The notes under the pieces were generated by a model. That model had not been told where the DNA came from and searched no databases. It was given only the letters and a program-made list of their open reading frames with translations. The position numbers and the translations under genes are program-made. A stretch of DNA of 64,000 nt, taken from contig NZ_JAUSWW010000001.1 of assembly GCF_030815415.1 (NCBI RefSeq), positions 8,990,001 to 9,054,000 on the forward strand, written 5' to 3'. Positions 1-8,431 of the stretch are shown one piece after another (position 1 is the stretch's first letter; each line of letters opens with the position of its first letter). This DNA is from Streptomyces canus (GTDB lineage Bacteria; Actinomycetota; Actinomycetes; Streptomycetales; Streptomycetaceae).

Positions 1-70
1 CACCTCGGAAACGGCGAGGACCGTCGACTGCGAGGTGAGGGGAGAGCCGGTACGACGACCGGCGAACTGA
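1..70 (+). CDS. 3' end of an unidentified gene (partial, left edge)
   Basis: Frame 2 is open from the window edge to a TGA at 68-70. Almost all of its 22 codons end in G or C, as in the real genes here, while the other two frames lack that bias. The visible peptide ends in GEPVRRPAN and is too short to name. It would converge on the methyltransferase gene that ends at 138. A non-coding edge remains possible. Confidence 0.35.
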   Translation, partial: TSETARTVDCEVRGEPVRRPAN

Positions 71-137
71 AGGTGAATCGGCACCGGCGCCCAGGACCGG
101 GCGTACACAGGTGCTAACGGGACGGTACCACGGTGGT

Positions 138-965
138 TCAGCGTGTGGCGAGGAGTCCGTAGAGAAGCGGGATCAGCGGCTCGGGGAGACGCCACCAGCC
201 GGACGGGGTGCGGACCATCTGCGGCCAGCGCGGCCAGGGAAGCTCGTCGCTCTCCCGGAGCCGCCGAATGGCCAGTCCTGCCCCGGTCAACGCATTGATG
301 ACCTCGTCTATTCCGTGCATCCACTCATAGCTGTCGGTGGCGTCCGCCACGGCCGGCCCGTCGGTGTAGGTGTGCGTCGCGTCACGGTGCACGGCGTCAC
401 CCCTGCCCAGATAGTCGTGCCGGAGCAGCAGCTCGGGCCCCTCACCCGGGGCGGGCTTCGGTCCCAGCGAGTTGAGCAGCGGATGGAACTCGACGAGGTA
501 CAACCGCCCGCCCGGACGCAGCAGTTGAGCGACGACACCCGCCCACCGCTCCAGGTCGGGCAGGTAGCACAGCGCACCCTTCCCGGTGTACACGACGTCG
601 AACTGCCGCCCGTCGAGCGCCTCGACGGCGTCGTAGACATTGGCCTGCACGTAGGTGACGTCCAGCCCCGCCTTCGCCGCGATGTCCCGCGCGGCCGCCA
701 CCGACGCCGCCGAGAAGTCCAGGCCGGTCGCCCGGGCCCCGCGCCGGACGAAGGCGATCGTCTCGGTGCCGAGATGGCACTGGAGGTGGAGCACGTCGCG
801 GCCGCCCAGCTCGCCGAGGTCGTCCCACTCGAAGCCGGCGAACCAGCGCGCGGGATCGAGATCCTGGTCGAGACCGTAGAAGCGGCTGGCGAGGTGGACG
901 GGGGTACGGGCGTCCCAGTTGGCCTGGTTGGCCCGCATGAACCGCGCGTGCTCGTCGGTGCTCAT
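138..965 (-). CDS. class I SAM-dependent methyltransferase
   Basis: A 275-residue soluble protein with the Rossmann methyltransferase core. Motif I reads VLHLQCHLGTET (about residues 58-69), followed by GLDFSA (81-86), the acidic loop that binds the SAM ribose. The post-motif segment LLRPGGRLYLVEF fits the motif III strand. The methyl acceptor cannot be told from sequence. The ATG at 965 is preferred over an in-frame ATG four codons upstream because the family normally begins just before the RANQANWD helix. It reads leftward, in the same direction as the NTF2-like gene at 1054, from which it is separated by about 90 bp. Close homologues are usually annotated only as methyltransferases. Confidence 0.85.
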   Translation of the reverse strand: MSTDEHARFMRANQANWDARTPVHLASRFYGLDQDLDPARWFAGFEWDDLGELGGRDVLHLQCHLGTETIAFVRRGARATGLDFSAASVAAARDIAAKAGLDVTYVQANVYDAVEALDGRQFDVVYTGKGALCYLPDLERWAGVVAQLLRPGGRLYLVEFHPLLNSLGPKPAPGEGPELLLRHDYLGRGDAVHRDATHTYTDGPAVADATDSYEWMHGIDEVINALTGAGLAIRRLRESDELPWPRWPQMVRTPSGWWRLPEPLIPLLYGLLATR

Positions 966-1053
966 CAGGCCATCCAACCGGAAGAGCCCGCACCCTGGGC
1001 CGCATACCAGCCATTGGCCCCCCGATGGCGGTTCGCGGACGTATGCCGTGACG

Positions 1054-1455
1054 TCAGGAGGCGGAGCTCGCCTCGGCCTCCTTCGCGATCCGCTCGAACT
1101 GGGCGCCCATGGCCTCCGCGAGGGCCTGGGCGCCCGACAACGGCCGCACCATGACCGTGAGTTCGTCGATCAGACCGTCTTCATTGACGTGAATGAAGTC
1201 GCAGCCCGTCAGCGCGCGGTCGCCCATCCGGGCGGCGAACACCAGAGCATGGTCGCGGCCGTCGGCCCCGGTGAGCTCGCGCTCGTAGCGGAAGTCCTCG
1301 AAGACCCGGGAGACGCCCCGCAGGATCGCCGCCGTGATCGCCTTGCCGGGGTAAGGCTTGAAGACGACCGGGCTGGTGAAGACGACGTCCTCCGCCAGCA
1401 GCGCCTCGACCGCATCGAAGTCCCACGCCTCGACGGCCTCACGGAAAGCGCGCAT
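1054..1455 (-). CDS. nuclear transport factor 2 (SnoaL-like) family protein
   Basis: A 133-residue single-domain protein of the NTF2/SnoaL cone fold. The N-terminal helix FREAVEAWDFDAVEALLAEDVVFTSP and the strands ending GCDFIHVNEDGLIDELTVMVRPL are the usual signature of this family. Members include ketosteroid isomerases, polyketide cyclases and proteins with no known substrate; nothing here chooses between them. The ATG at 1455 is the natural start. The upstream intergenic space carries a 12-bp AT-rich palindrome at 1473-1484 and the promoter of the divergent methyltransferase at 1553, so both genes may be controlled from one site. Confidence 0.8.
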   Translation of the reverse strand: MRAFREAVEAWDFDAVEALLAEDVVFTSPVVFKPYPGKAITAAILRGVSRVFEDFRYERELTGADGRDHALVFAARMGDRALTGCDFIHVNEDGLIDELTVMVRPLSGAQALAEAMGAQFERIAKEAEASSAS

Positions 1456-1472
1456 ACGACCTCACCTCATAG

Positions 1473-1484
1473 TCAATTAATTGA
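1473..1484. promoter_or_regulatory. 12-bp perfect AT-rich palindrome between divergent genes
   Basis: TCAATTAATTGA is perfectly self-complementary and sits in an AT-rich island (about 1470-1490) inside very GC-rich DNA, 18 nt upstream of the NTF2-like start. AT-rich perfect dyads like this are typical operators of MarR- or TetR-type repressors, but no such regulator gene is adjacent, so the binding protein is unknown. Confidence 0.5.
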
Positions 1485-1540
1485 ATATTCGCGCCCCACG
1501 GTATGCCTCGGCCCGCGGCGTGTCCATGGGGGCGCTCCCC

Positions 1541-1546
1541 TAAGCT
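1541..1546 (+). promoter_or_regulatory. -10 element of a probable leaderless transcript
   Basis: TAAGCT fits the actinobacterial TAnnnT -10 consensus and ends six bases before the ATG at 1553, so the transcript would start at or next to the start codon. No Shine-Dalgarno sequence precedes that ATG, which agrees with leaderless translation. The -35 region is not recognisable. Confidence 0.45.
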
Positions 1547-1552
1547 GACGCG

Positions 1553-2275
1553 ATGTTCAGCCCAGAAGGCCCGAGCCTCCGCGAACTCGCCGTCCAGGCC
1601 CTGTCCTCCGTGGAGCGTGGCTACGACCTCCTCGCCCCGAAGTTCGACCACACGCCCTTCCGGACCCCGGACTCGGTGCTCGACTCCGTCGCGCGGGCGC
1701 TGCGGCGGACCGGGCCCTTCGACGCCGGGCTCGACCTGTGCTGCGGCACCGGGGCGGGGGTGGAGGTGCTCGCGCGGGTCTGCCGGGAGAGCGTCACCGG
1801 CGTGGACTTCAGTGCCGGCATGCTCGACGTCGCCCGCGAGCGTGAGCGGCCCGCCGGGCCCCGGGTCGACTGGGTCCGAGCGGACGCCCGCGCGCTGCCC
1901 TTCCGGCCCGCCTTCGATCTCGTCGTCAGCTTCGGGGCCTTCGGGCACTTCCTGCCGGGGGAGCTGCCGGGACTGTTCGGCCAGGTCCGCTCCGTACTGC
2001 GGCCGGGCGGCCGCTTCGCCTTCCCGGTCGTCGCGCCGCCCCGGCCCGGATCGCTCGGCTACTGGATGCTGGGCTTCGACATGGTGATGCGGGTGCGCAA
2101 CGCGGTCTGGCGGCCGCCGTTCGTCATGTACTACCGGGCCTTCCGGCTGGGGGAGGTTCGTGGGGAGCTGGAGCGCGCCGGTTTCCGCGTCGAGCTGGTG
2201 GCGCTGCCCGAGTTCGGCCGCCGGGGCGACGGAAGCCCGCGCGTCCGCATGGTCGTGGCGCGGCTGCCGTACTGA
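1553..2275 (+). CDS. class I SAM-dependent methyltransferase
   Basis: A 240-residue methyltransferase with an N-terminal helical cap. Motif I is LDLCCGTGAGV (about 60-70), then GVDFSAGML (83-91), the DARALPF motif II region and VLRPGGRF as motif III. It resembles the UbiE/Methyltransf_11 group. The C-terminal part (RVRNAVWRPPFVMYYRAF) has an amphipathic, aromatic segment that might contact a membrane or a lipid-like acceptor; that is inference. It is divergent from the NTF2-like gene and converges on the STAND ATPase gene, with a stem-loop at 2335-2357 between them. The acceptor is unknown. Confidence 0.85.
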   Translation: MFSPEGPSLRELAVQALSSVERGYDLLAPKFDHTPFRTPDSVLDSVARALRRTGPFDAGLDLCCGTGAGVEVLARVCRESVTGVDFSAGMLDVARERERPAGPRVDWVRADARALPFRPAFDLVVSFGAFGHFLPGELPGLFGQVRSVLRPGGRFAFPVVAPPRPGSLGYWMLGFDMVMRVRNAVWRPPFVMYYRAFRLGEVRGELERAGFRVELVALPEFGRRGDGSPRVRMVVARLPY

Positions 2276-2334
2276 AGGGCGGAGCCGCCGAGCGGGGCCC
2301 GCTGCTCGTCGGCTCGGTCCTCGTCCGCAGGTGC

Positions 2335-2357
2335 GGAGGCCGTCACCGGCGGCCTCC
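2335..2357. terminator. stem-loop between convergent genes
   Basis: GGAGGCCG (2335-2342) pairs perfectly with CGGCCTCC (2350-2357) across a 7-nt loop, in the short gap between two genes that end face to face. There is no U tract, as is common in Streptomyces terminators. Confidence 0.5.
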
Positions 2358-2362
2358 TCGGG

Positions 2363-4435
2363 CTAGCCCTCCCCGGCGCCGTCTCCGCCCAGCGCCAGGC
2401 CGATCGCCGCCTCCGGCCCCAGCTCCCCGCCCTCGCGCACCGCTTCGGCGAACCGGGCGTCGCCCAGGGAGGCGCGCAGCCGGCGCTCGTACTCCCGGTG
2501 GAAGACGGTGGTGTCGGGTCTGCCCAGCTGCGGCAGCCCCGCCGTGCGCCACAGGCTTCTGCTGACGCCCAGCAGGCGTGCCGCCAGCTCGTCCTCGCCC
2601 CGGGCGGCCTGCGCGGCGACCAGCAGGTCGGCGACCGCGGCGGCGCCGAGCCGGTCGTGCACCCGCCACTTCGCGGTCAGCGCCTCCCGGGCCGGGCGCA
2701 GCGCCTCGTCCGGTCGGCCGAGGCCGATCGCGGCGAGCGAGACGAAGAAGTCACCCCAGGCCCGCATCCACAACTCGCCCCGCTTCTGGCATTCCTGGCG
2801 CAGCCGTCCGGCGACCGAGGCGCAGCGCTCGAACGCGGCCTGCCCGGCCAGGAGATACGCCTGCAGGGCGAGCGTCATCAGCTGGAAGAACTCGGCGCCG
2901 CCGTCGCCCGCCGGGGCCTGCCGGGTGCTCCCGTACAGCACCGCCGAGCGCGCCGACTCGCCCCGCACCGCCAGGCTCGCCCCGGTCAACGGCAGTGCGG
3001 GAACCGGGAGATGGCGCTCCTCGGCCAGCCACACATAGGCGGTGCTCACCGATTCGGCGGCCTCCAGGTCGTCCGGTACGAGCGTGACGAGCCGGTGCGC
3101 CCACACGGCGAGGGTGTGTTCGGGCCCGCCGCCCTCGGAGGCACGGCGGAGCGCCCGCTCCAGACAGCCCCGGCCCTCCTCCGCGAACCCGCAGGCGAAC
3201 CAGAAGTACCAGAGGCTGCCCGTGAGTTCGAGCGCGGTCTCCGGCTCGGGCGTCGCCAGGCACTCCTCGACCGCCAGTCGCAGATTGGCGTGCTCCGCGG
3301 TCAGCCGCTCCGCCCACATCCGCTGGCCCGGCCCCAGCCACTCCGCCTCGCCCTGGCGGGCGATCCACCGGAAGTAGTCCCGGTGGCGGCGCCGGACCGC
3401 CTGTTCCTCGCCGAGCCCGGCCAGCCATTCGGCGCCGAACGAGCGGACGGTGTCGAGCATCCGGTAGCGTCCGGCCACGCCCTCGCCGTCCCGGGTCACG
3501 ATCGACTTCTCACTGAGCGAGGCGAGCAGTGCGAGGACGTCCTCGGCGCTCAACGGGCCGCCGTGGCAGACGAACTCGGCCGCCTCCACGTCCCAGCCGC
3601 CGACGAACACCGACAGCCGGGCCCACAGCAGCCGCTCCAGCGGTGTGCACAGCTCGTGGCTCCAGCCGATGGCCGTGCGCAGCGTCTGGTGCCGGGCCGG
3701 CTGTGGCCGGGCGGACGAGACGAGCAGGTCGAAACGTGAGCCCAGCCCTTCCAGCAGCCGTTCGAGCGGCAGGCCCCGCAGTCGTACGGCGGCGAGTTCC
3801 AGGGCCAGCGGTATCCCGTCGAGGCGGGCGCAGACCGCCGCCGCATCGGGCCGGTTGGCCTCGGTGAGCGCGAACGACGGCACCGCGGCCGCTGCCCGGG
3901 CCGCGAACAGCGCCACCGCGTCGTCCCGTTCGCCCAGCGGCAGTGGCGCCACCGCCAGCAGCTGCTCGCCCGGTACGCCCAGCGCCTGACGGCTGGTCGC
4001 CAGGACCCGCAACTCCGGTACCTGGGCCAGGAGTTCCTGCACGACGCGGGCGCACTCCGCCAGGACATGCTCGCAGGTGTCGAGGACGAGCAGCAGCGGC
4101 GGTCCGGCGAGGTGCTCGCACACGGCCCCCAGGAGCGGCCGCAGGGTCTGCTCGGTCAGCCGGGTCGCCTGCGCCACGGTGTTCGTGAGCAGGTCCGGAT
4201 TCCTGAGCTCCGAGAGCTCCACCAGCCAGGTCCCGCCACGGAAGGCCGGCTTCGCGGCGTGTGCGGCGCGCAGCGCGAGCCGGGACTTGCCGACACCTCC
4301 CGGCCCCGTCAGTGTCACCAGCCGCGCTGTCCCCAACAGCACTGCGATCTCGGCGAGTTCGAGCCTGCGGCCGATGAACTCGTTCGCTTCGGCGGGAAGG
4401 TTGCCGGTCCTGTCGCCCTGCACAGAGGCCGCCAT
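2363..4435 (-). CDS. STAND-class AAA/NB-ARC ATPase with TPR-like C-terminus, no HTH
   Basis: A 690-residue protein. An FIGRRLELAEI lead-in is followed by Walker A GPGGVGKS (44-51), Walker B LLLVLDTCEH (about 114-123), a sensor ATSRQAL, and GIPLALELAA, the GxP helix typical of NB-ARC/STAND switches. A winged-helix-like region and an all-helical superhelical C-terminus follow. Many actinobacterial relatives add a LuxR or BTAD DNA-binding domain; this copy has none and ends in Gly/Glu-rich sequence. It therefore probably acts as an ATP-driven protein switch or partner-dependent regulator rather than a direct DNA binder. Standalone gene, divergent from the MEDS operon at 4543. Confidence 0.8.
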   Translation of the reverse strand: MAASVQGDRTGNLPAEANEFIGRRLELAEIAVLLGTARLVTLTGPGGVGKSRLALRAAHAAKPAFRGGTWLVELSELRNPDLLTNTVAQATRLTEQTLRPLLGAVCEHLAGPPLLLVLDTCEHVLAECARVVQELLAQVPELRVLATSRQALGVPGEQLLAVAPLPLGERDDAVALFAARAAAAVPSFALTEANRPDAAAVCARLDGIPLALELAAVRLRGLPLERLLEGLGSRFDLLVSSARPQPARHQTLRTAIGWSHELCTPLERLLWARLSVFVGGWDVEAAEFVCHGGPLSAEDVLALLASLSEKSIVTRDGEGVAGRYRMLDTVRSFGAEWLAGLGEEQAVRRRHRDYFRWIARQGEAEWLGPGQRMWAERLTAEHANLRLAVEECLATPEPETALELTGSLWYFWFACGFAEEGRGCLERALRRASEGGGPEHTLAVWAHRLVTLVPDDLEAAESVSTAYVWLAEERHLPVPALPLTGASLAVRGESARSAVLYGSTRQAPAGDGGAEFFQLMTLALQAYLLAGQAAFERCASVAGRLRQECQKRGELWMRAWGDFFVSLAAIGLGRPDEALRPAREALTAKWRVHDRLGAAAVADLLVAAQAARGEDELAARLLGVSRSLWRTAGLPQLGRPDTTVFHREYERRLRASLGDARFAEAVREGGELGPEAAIGLALGGDGAGEG

Positions 4436-4542
4436 CGTCCCCCCTCACCGCAACCCGACGGTAGGTCACCCTAGCCCCCTGACGGGGAACCGGAATCCGG
4501 CGTAGCGTGGAAGTGGTGACGCCCCGTCGAGGGAGGCGCGCG

Positions 4543-5424
4543 ATGGTCCTCGCATCCGCTGTGACGGCCGTGGGCCAGATGCGCCACGGTGACCATCTGC
4601 TCCTCGGCTACGACACGGACGAGGAGCGCGAGACCGTCCTCGCCGCGTTCCTGCTCGACGGCCTGGCCAGCGGCCACCGCGGGCTGCTCCTGCCGCCTGC
4701 CGACATGCCCGCGGGCGTCGCCCTGTCGTTCCTGGAGGCGCACGGCTGCCAGGTCGACGAGGAGGTCGCGGCCGGCCGGCTGTGCGTCGACGCCCATCTC
4801 GCCACCCCCGAGGGGCTGTGGGACCTGGACGAGATGATCCGGCGCGAGGCGCGCCGCGCGGTCGGCGACGGTTTCCTGGGGCTGCGGGTGTGCACGGAGG
4901 TCCTGCGCGCGCAGGCGGGGAAGGGGCTCAAGACACTCCACGACAGCGAACTCCTCCTCGACCCCGTGTTCGCCGCACTGCCGGTGCTCGGTATCTGCCA
5001 GTACGACAACCGGGTCTTCGACGAGACCGAACTGGCCCCGCTCGCCGGGCTCCACCACGGCCTGGTGGGTGCCGACCAGGTGTGGCGCGACGACCTGCTG
5101 ACCATCACGCGCACCTTCGCACCCCCCGGACTCGCCCTCGCGGGGGAGGTGGACGACACCAACGTCACCGCCGTCGCCCGCGCCCTGCACGCCGAACGGG
5201 CCCGCCCCGCCAGCGGCGCCCGCATCCGGCTCGACCTGCACGAACTGCACTTCATCGACGTCGGCGCACTGCGCCTGCTGGTCTTCTCCGCTCTCGCCCT
5301 CTCCGCCGTGGACGGCACCCTCGTCCTGTCGGGAGTAGCCCCGCACATCCAGCGGGTGATGCGGGTGACCGGCTGGGACCGCGTACCCGGCCTGCGCTTC
5401 GAACCGGACGGAGACACACCATGA
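4543..5424 (+). CDS. MEDS-STAS sensory/anti-anti-sigma protein
   Basis: The N-terminal part (GDHLLLGYDTDEERETVLAA onward) matches the MEDS (DcmR-sensory) domain, a RecA-like fold without the catalytic loops. The C-terminal 95 residues are a STAS domain, with LDLHELHFIDVGALRLLV where anti-sigma antagonists carry their phosphorylatable Ser/Thr region; here the position is V/G, so ordinary phospho-switching is doubtful. The ATG at 4543 is chosen over an upstream GTG at 4507 because GGGAGG lies 7 nt before it. The stop overlaps the next start (ATGA). Known MEDS proteins respond to stress or small signals; the signal here is unknown. Confidence 0.8.
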   Translation: MVLASAVTAVGQMRHGDHLLLGYDTDEERETVLAAFLLDGLASGHRGLLLPPADMPAGVALSFLEAHGCQVDEEVAAGRLCVDAHLATPEGLWDLDEMIRREARRAVGDGFLGLRVCTEVLRAQAGKGLKTLHDSELLLDPVFAALPVLGICQYDNRVFDETELAPLAGLHHGLVGADQVWRDDLLTITRTFAPPGLALAGEVDDTNVTAVARALHAERARPASGARIRLDLHELHFIDVGALRLLVFSALALSAVDGTLVLSGVAPHIQRVMRVTGWDRVPGLRFEPDGDTP

Positions 5425-6353
5425 CCCGCACACGCTTCGTCCATCAGGCCCTGCGCTACGGCTCGGACACCGAATTCCTCGCCGGCACGGCGGGCTTCGT
5501 CACCGAGGGCCTCGACGCCGGCGACGCCGTCCTCGCGGTGGTGAGCCCGCACAACATCACGCTGCTCGTCGAGACGCTCGGCGACCGCTCCCGCGAGGCC
5601 GAGTTCGCCGACGCCCATGACTGGCACGACTACCCGTCCCGCACCCTGGGCCGCTACCACGCCTACTGCGACCGGCAGGGCACCGGCCGACGTGTGCGCG
5701 TCGTCGGCGAACCCGTCTGGGCGGGCCGCGACGCCTTCGAGACCCGGGAGTGGATGCCCTACGAGTCCCTCCTGAACGTCGCCTTCGCCGGTACGGGCCA
5801 CTGGATCCTCTGCCCGTACGACACCCGCACGCTGCCCTCCGGCATCGTCCGCACCGCGGCCCGCACCCACCCCGAACTCGCCGACGGAGCAGCCGACTTC
5901 ACCGGCCCCGCCGACTTCTGCGCGGAGTGCGACGCGCTACGACCCGGCCGCCTGCCCGCGGGCCCGGACGACCTCCCCTTCGCCCGCGGTGGCTCGGCCG
6001 CCGTACGCCAGGGCCTCGCCGAGTACGCCCGCCGCGTCGGCCTGCCGGAGCAGCGGACGTACGACCTGGTGGCGGCGGTGCACGAGAGCGTCGTCAACGC
6101 CCTGCGCTACGGCGGCGGACGGGGCGTCGTACGGCTGCGCAGCGACCCCGAGTACGTCATCTGCGAAGTCCGGGACGAGGGAGCGCACTCGTCGGCGCCC
6201 CGGTCGCCCTTCCCCGGCCATCTGCCGCCCGAGCCGCGCGCCCCGGGCGGCCACGGGATGTGGCTCGTACGGCAGTTGACGGACCTGGTCAGCGCGGATC
6301 TGGACCCGTCCGGTTCCGCGGTGCAGCTGTACTTCCGTCGGCCGGCAGCGTGA
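5421..6353 (+). CDS. MEDS-HATPase anti-sigma-type sensor kinase
   Basis: A 310-residue protein. Residues 1-170 form a MEDS domain (FVHQALRYGSDTEFLAG; WMPYESLLNVAF) and the C-terminus is an HATPase_c fold of the RsbW type: N box HESVVNALRYGG (221-232), G1 VRDEG (250-254) and G2 GGHGMW (276-281). The start overlaps the stop of the MEDS-STAS gene by four bases, so the two are translationally coupled. By family logic the pair could act as antagonist and anti-sigma/kinase with a shared sensing domain. The 3' end overlaps the convergent GntR gene by 65 bp, so antisense interference is possible. Confidence 0.85.
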   Translation: MTRTRFVHQALRYGSDTEFLAGTAGFVTEGLDAGDAVLAVVSPHNITLLVETLGDRSREAEFADAHDWHDYPSRTLGRYHAYCDRQGTGRRVRVVGEPVWAGRDAFETREWMPYESLLNVAFAGTGHWILCPYDTRTLPSGIVRTAARTHPELADGAADFTGPADFCAECDALRPGRLPAGPDDLPFARGGSAAVRQGLAEYARRVGLPEQRTYDLVAAVHESVVNALRYGGGRGVVRLRSDPEYVICEVRDEGAHSSAPRSPFPGHLPPEPRAPGGHGMWLVRQLTDLVSADLDPSGSAVQLYFRRPAA

Positions 6354-7044
6354 ACTCGTAGACCAGTGCCTCCTGCCGGGCGTCCAGTACGAGGTCGGTG
6401 ATCTCCAGGGGCCGGGCGTACTGGTCGTGGACGTGGCGGGTGACCCGGACCGAGGGGGTGTCGGCGAGCGGGGTGATGGAGTCGCGGTGGTGCAGGGTCA
6501 GGCCCGCCTTGCGCATCCAGTCGTAGGCCCGCCGCAGCTGCGCCGAGGCGTTGCCGTCGGCCCGCCCGCGATACCGGGCGAGCTCCTCGACCTCGGCGAG
6601 TGCCACGGTGGAGAAGGAGGTCAGGGCCGTACGCCGGCCCGACTCGTAGCGGTGCACCAAGGTCGGCCGGTGCGGGGCGAGCCCCAGCGCCTCGGCGTGT
6701 TCCGGCGGGGGAGTCTCCCAGGTGACGGTCGCCCGGTCGGCCGCACCCGGGCCCGCGGTGTCGGCGCCGACCGGAAAGGCCAGCGTGGACGGAGCCTCGA
6801 CCGGTGTCGTGGCAAGGGCGGCATGGCTGCCCCGCCGGTCGGTGGCGACCAGGCCGTCGCGGCGCAGCACCTGGAGCGCCTGCCGGACGGTTTCCCTGCT
6901 GACCCCGAAGTGCTCGGCCAGCTTCCGCTCACCCGGCAGCCGTTCACCGGGTGGGACGGTGCCGTCGCGCAGCTCGTCGAGCAACTGTGTGGCGATCCTC
7001 CAGTACAGGGGCTGGTCCTCGTGCGGGGTGGTGGTGCGGGCCAT
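6289..7044 (-). CDS. GntR-family transcriptional regulator, HutC subfamily (UTRA)
   Basis: A 251-residue repressor. The N-terminal winged HTH (about 11-75) contains LPGERKLAEHFGVSRETVRQAL, the GntR signature. Residues of about 95-240 form a UTRA ligand-binding domain (RYESGRRTALTSFST, ending LEITDLVLDARQEALVYEF). HutC-type regulators sense sugar phosphates, amino-sugars or histidine-pathway intermediates; the ligand cannot be read here. A dyad at 7109-7120 upstream of its start is a likely autoregulatory operator. Its 3' end lies inside the end of the MEDS-HATPase gene on the other strand. Confidence 0.88.
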   Translation of the reverse strand: MARTTTPHEDQPLYWRIATQLLDELRDGTVPPGERLPGERKLAEHFGVSRETVRQALQVLRRDGLVATDRRGSHAALATTPVEAPSTLAFPVGADTAGPGAADRATVTWETPPPEHAEALGLAPHRPTLVHRYESGRRTALTSFSTVALAEVEELARYRGRADGNASAQLRRAYDWMRKAGLTLHHRDSITPLADTPSVRVTRHVHDQYARPLEITDLVLDARQEALVYEFTLPADGSTAAPRNRTGPDPR

Positions 7045-7108
7045 GCCGCGCCTCCTGTCGGTGACGTGCCGTAGCCGTGCGGGCTCATTGCGCCACCAGA
7101 TCTAGCAT

Positions 7109-7120
7109 TGGTCTAAACCA
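7109..7120. promoter_or_regulatory. GntR/HutC-type operator candidate
   Basis: TGGTCTAAACCA is a near-perfect dyad, one position off the TGGTCTAGACCA core of DasR/HutC-type sites. It lies about 65 bp upstream of the GntR start, the position expected for autoregulation, and between that gene and the serine hydrolase gene that reads toward it from 8332. Confidence 0.6.
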
Positions 7121-7165
7121 CGAGGGAAGGGTGGCCCGTGGGATCGACCGAAACCGGCCCACCCG

Positions 7166-8332
7166 TCACAGGGCCCCGTAGAGGGCGTCGATCAGCGCCA
7201 TCTTCCGCGGATCGTCGGCGATATGAGGCCCCATCCGGTTCATGACGTAACCGAGGGACACCTCCGCCTCGGGGTCGGCCAGCCCGCAGGAACCGCCGAA
7301 TCCGTCGTGCCCGAAGGCCTGGGGATTGGGCCCGTACGACGCGTTCGCCCCGCTGAGCCACAGCCCAAGGCCGATCTCGGTCTCGCTCTCGAAACCGGCG
7401 CCCAGCACCAGGTCCCGGCAGCTGCCCTGCCCCTCGCGCACCCGCTCGGCGGCCTCCGGCGACAGGATGCGGCGGCCGTCGTACGTCCCCCGCCCCGCGA
7501 AGACGCCGTACAGCTGGGACACCGCACGGGCGGTCCCGTGGCCGTTGGCGGCGGGGATCTCGGCGGCCCGCCACCCGGGTGTGTTGGCCTCGGTCGCACC
7601 GGCCAACGGGTTGGCCAGCGCGGCCAGCGCGAGGGGTGCCAACTGGCTGAAGATCGCGGCCTGTTCACTGCTCGACGCGGCCGGCGGATGGACCAGCTCG
7701 GCCGCGCGCCCGTACTCCTTCTCCGGCAGCCCCACGGTGAAGTCGATGCCGAGCGGCCCGGTCACCTCCCGCTCCAGGAAGGCCCCCGGCAGCAGCCCCG
7801 ACACCCGCCGCACCACCTCGCCGACCAGGAAGCCGTACGTCAGCGCGTGGTACCCGGACCGCGAGCCAGGCTCCCACCAGGGCTCCGTCTCCGCGAGCCG
7901 CCGCGTCGTGAACTCCCAGTCGTAGAGCTGCTCCAGCGAGTGCGGCTCCCGTGGTCCGGACAGCCCGGCCCGGTGCGACAGCAGATGCCGTACGAGCACC
8001 TTCTCCTTGCCCGCCGCGGCGAACTCGGGCCAATACACGGCCACCGGCGCGTCGAGGTCCAGCAGCCCCCGGTCGGCGAGGATGTGCGCGCACAGGGCCA
8101 CCGGCCCCTTCGAGGTCGACCACACATTGACCAGCGTGTCCCGCTCCCACGTCCGGGTGCGCGCGGCGTCCGCCCACCCGCCCCACAGATCCACCACGGT
8201 TCGCCCGCCGACCGTGACGGCCACCGCCGCCCCCAGCTCGCCCCGCTCCCGGAAGTTCTCCTCGAACGCGACACGCACCGCCGCGAAACGCTCGTCGCAG
8301 TGCCCCTGAACGCGGGCTCCGTGCTCGGACAT
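7166..8332 (-). CDS. serine hydrolase, class C beta-lactamase fold (EstB-like esterase)
   Basis: A 388-residue cytoplasmic-looking protein (no signal peptide) of the beta-lactamase/D-alanyl-D-alanine peptidase superfamily. The nucleophile motif is STSK (72-75) and the second motif is YHA (from Tyr161), the third-residue variation seen in EstB-type esterases rather than in true beta-lactamases. FGHDGFGGS near the C-terminus occupies the KTG-like strand. These features point to an esterase acting on short-chain esters rather than beta-lactam hydrolysis. The gene reads toward the GntR gene and is not obviously operonic. Substrate unknown. Confidence 0.85.
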   Translation of the reverse strand: MSEHGARVQGHCDERFAAVRVAFEENFRERGELGAAVAVTVGGRTVVDLWGGWADAARTRTWERDTLVNVWSTSKGPVALCAHILADRGLLDLDAPVAVYWPEFAAAGKEKVLVRHLLSHRAGLSGPREPHSLEQLYDWEFTTRRLAETEPWWEPGSRSGYHALTYGFLVGEVVRRVSGLLPGAFLEREVTGPLGIDFTVGLPEKEYGRAAELVHPPAASSSEQAAIFSQLAPLALAALANPLAGATEANTPGWRAAEIPAANGHGTARAVSQLYGVFAGRGTYDGRRILSPEAAERVREGQGSCRDLVLGAGFESETEIGLGLWLSGANASYGPNPQAFGHDGFGGSCGLADPEAEVSLGYVMNRMGPHIADDPRKMALIDALYGAL

Positions 8333-8431
8333 GGCTGGCCTCCGTCGTCCGCCGAAAGCCCGGACCGCGTCAGTGCGGCCCGGGCCCGATGAACGTACCG
8401 ACTGGTCGGACTGGAGGGAAGGCCTGGTTCG

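Noticed and set aside
111..1154. Long open frame opposite the first methyltransferase
   Set aside because: Arg/Pro/Gly-rich shadow of the real gene on the other strand, with GC distributed as expected for an antisense frame.
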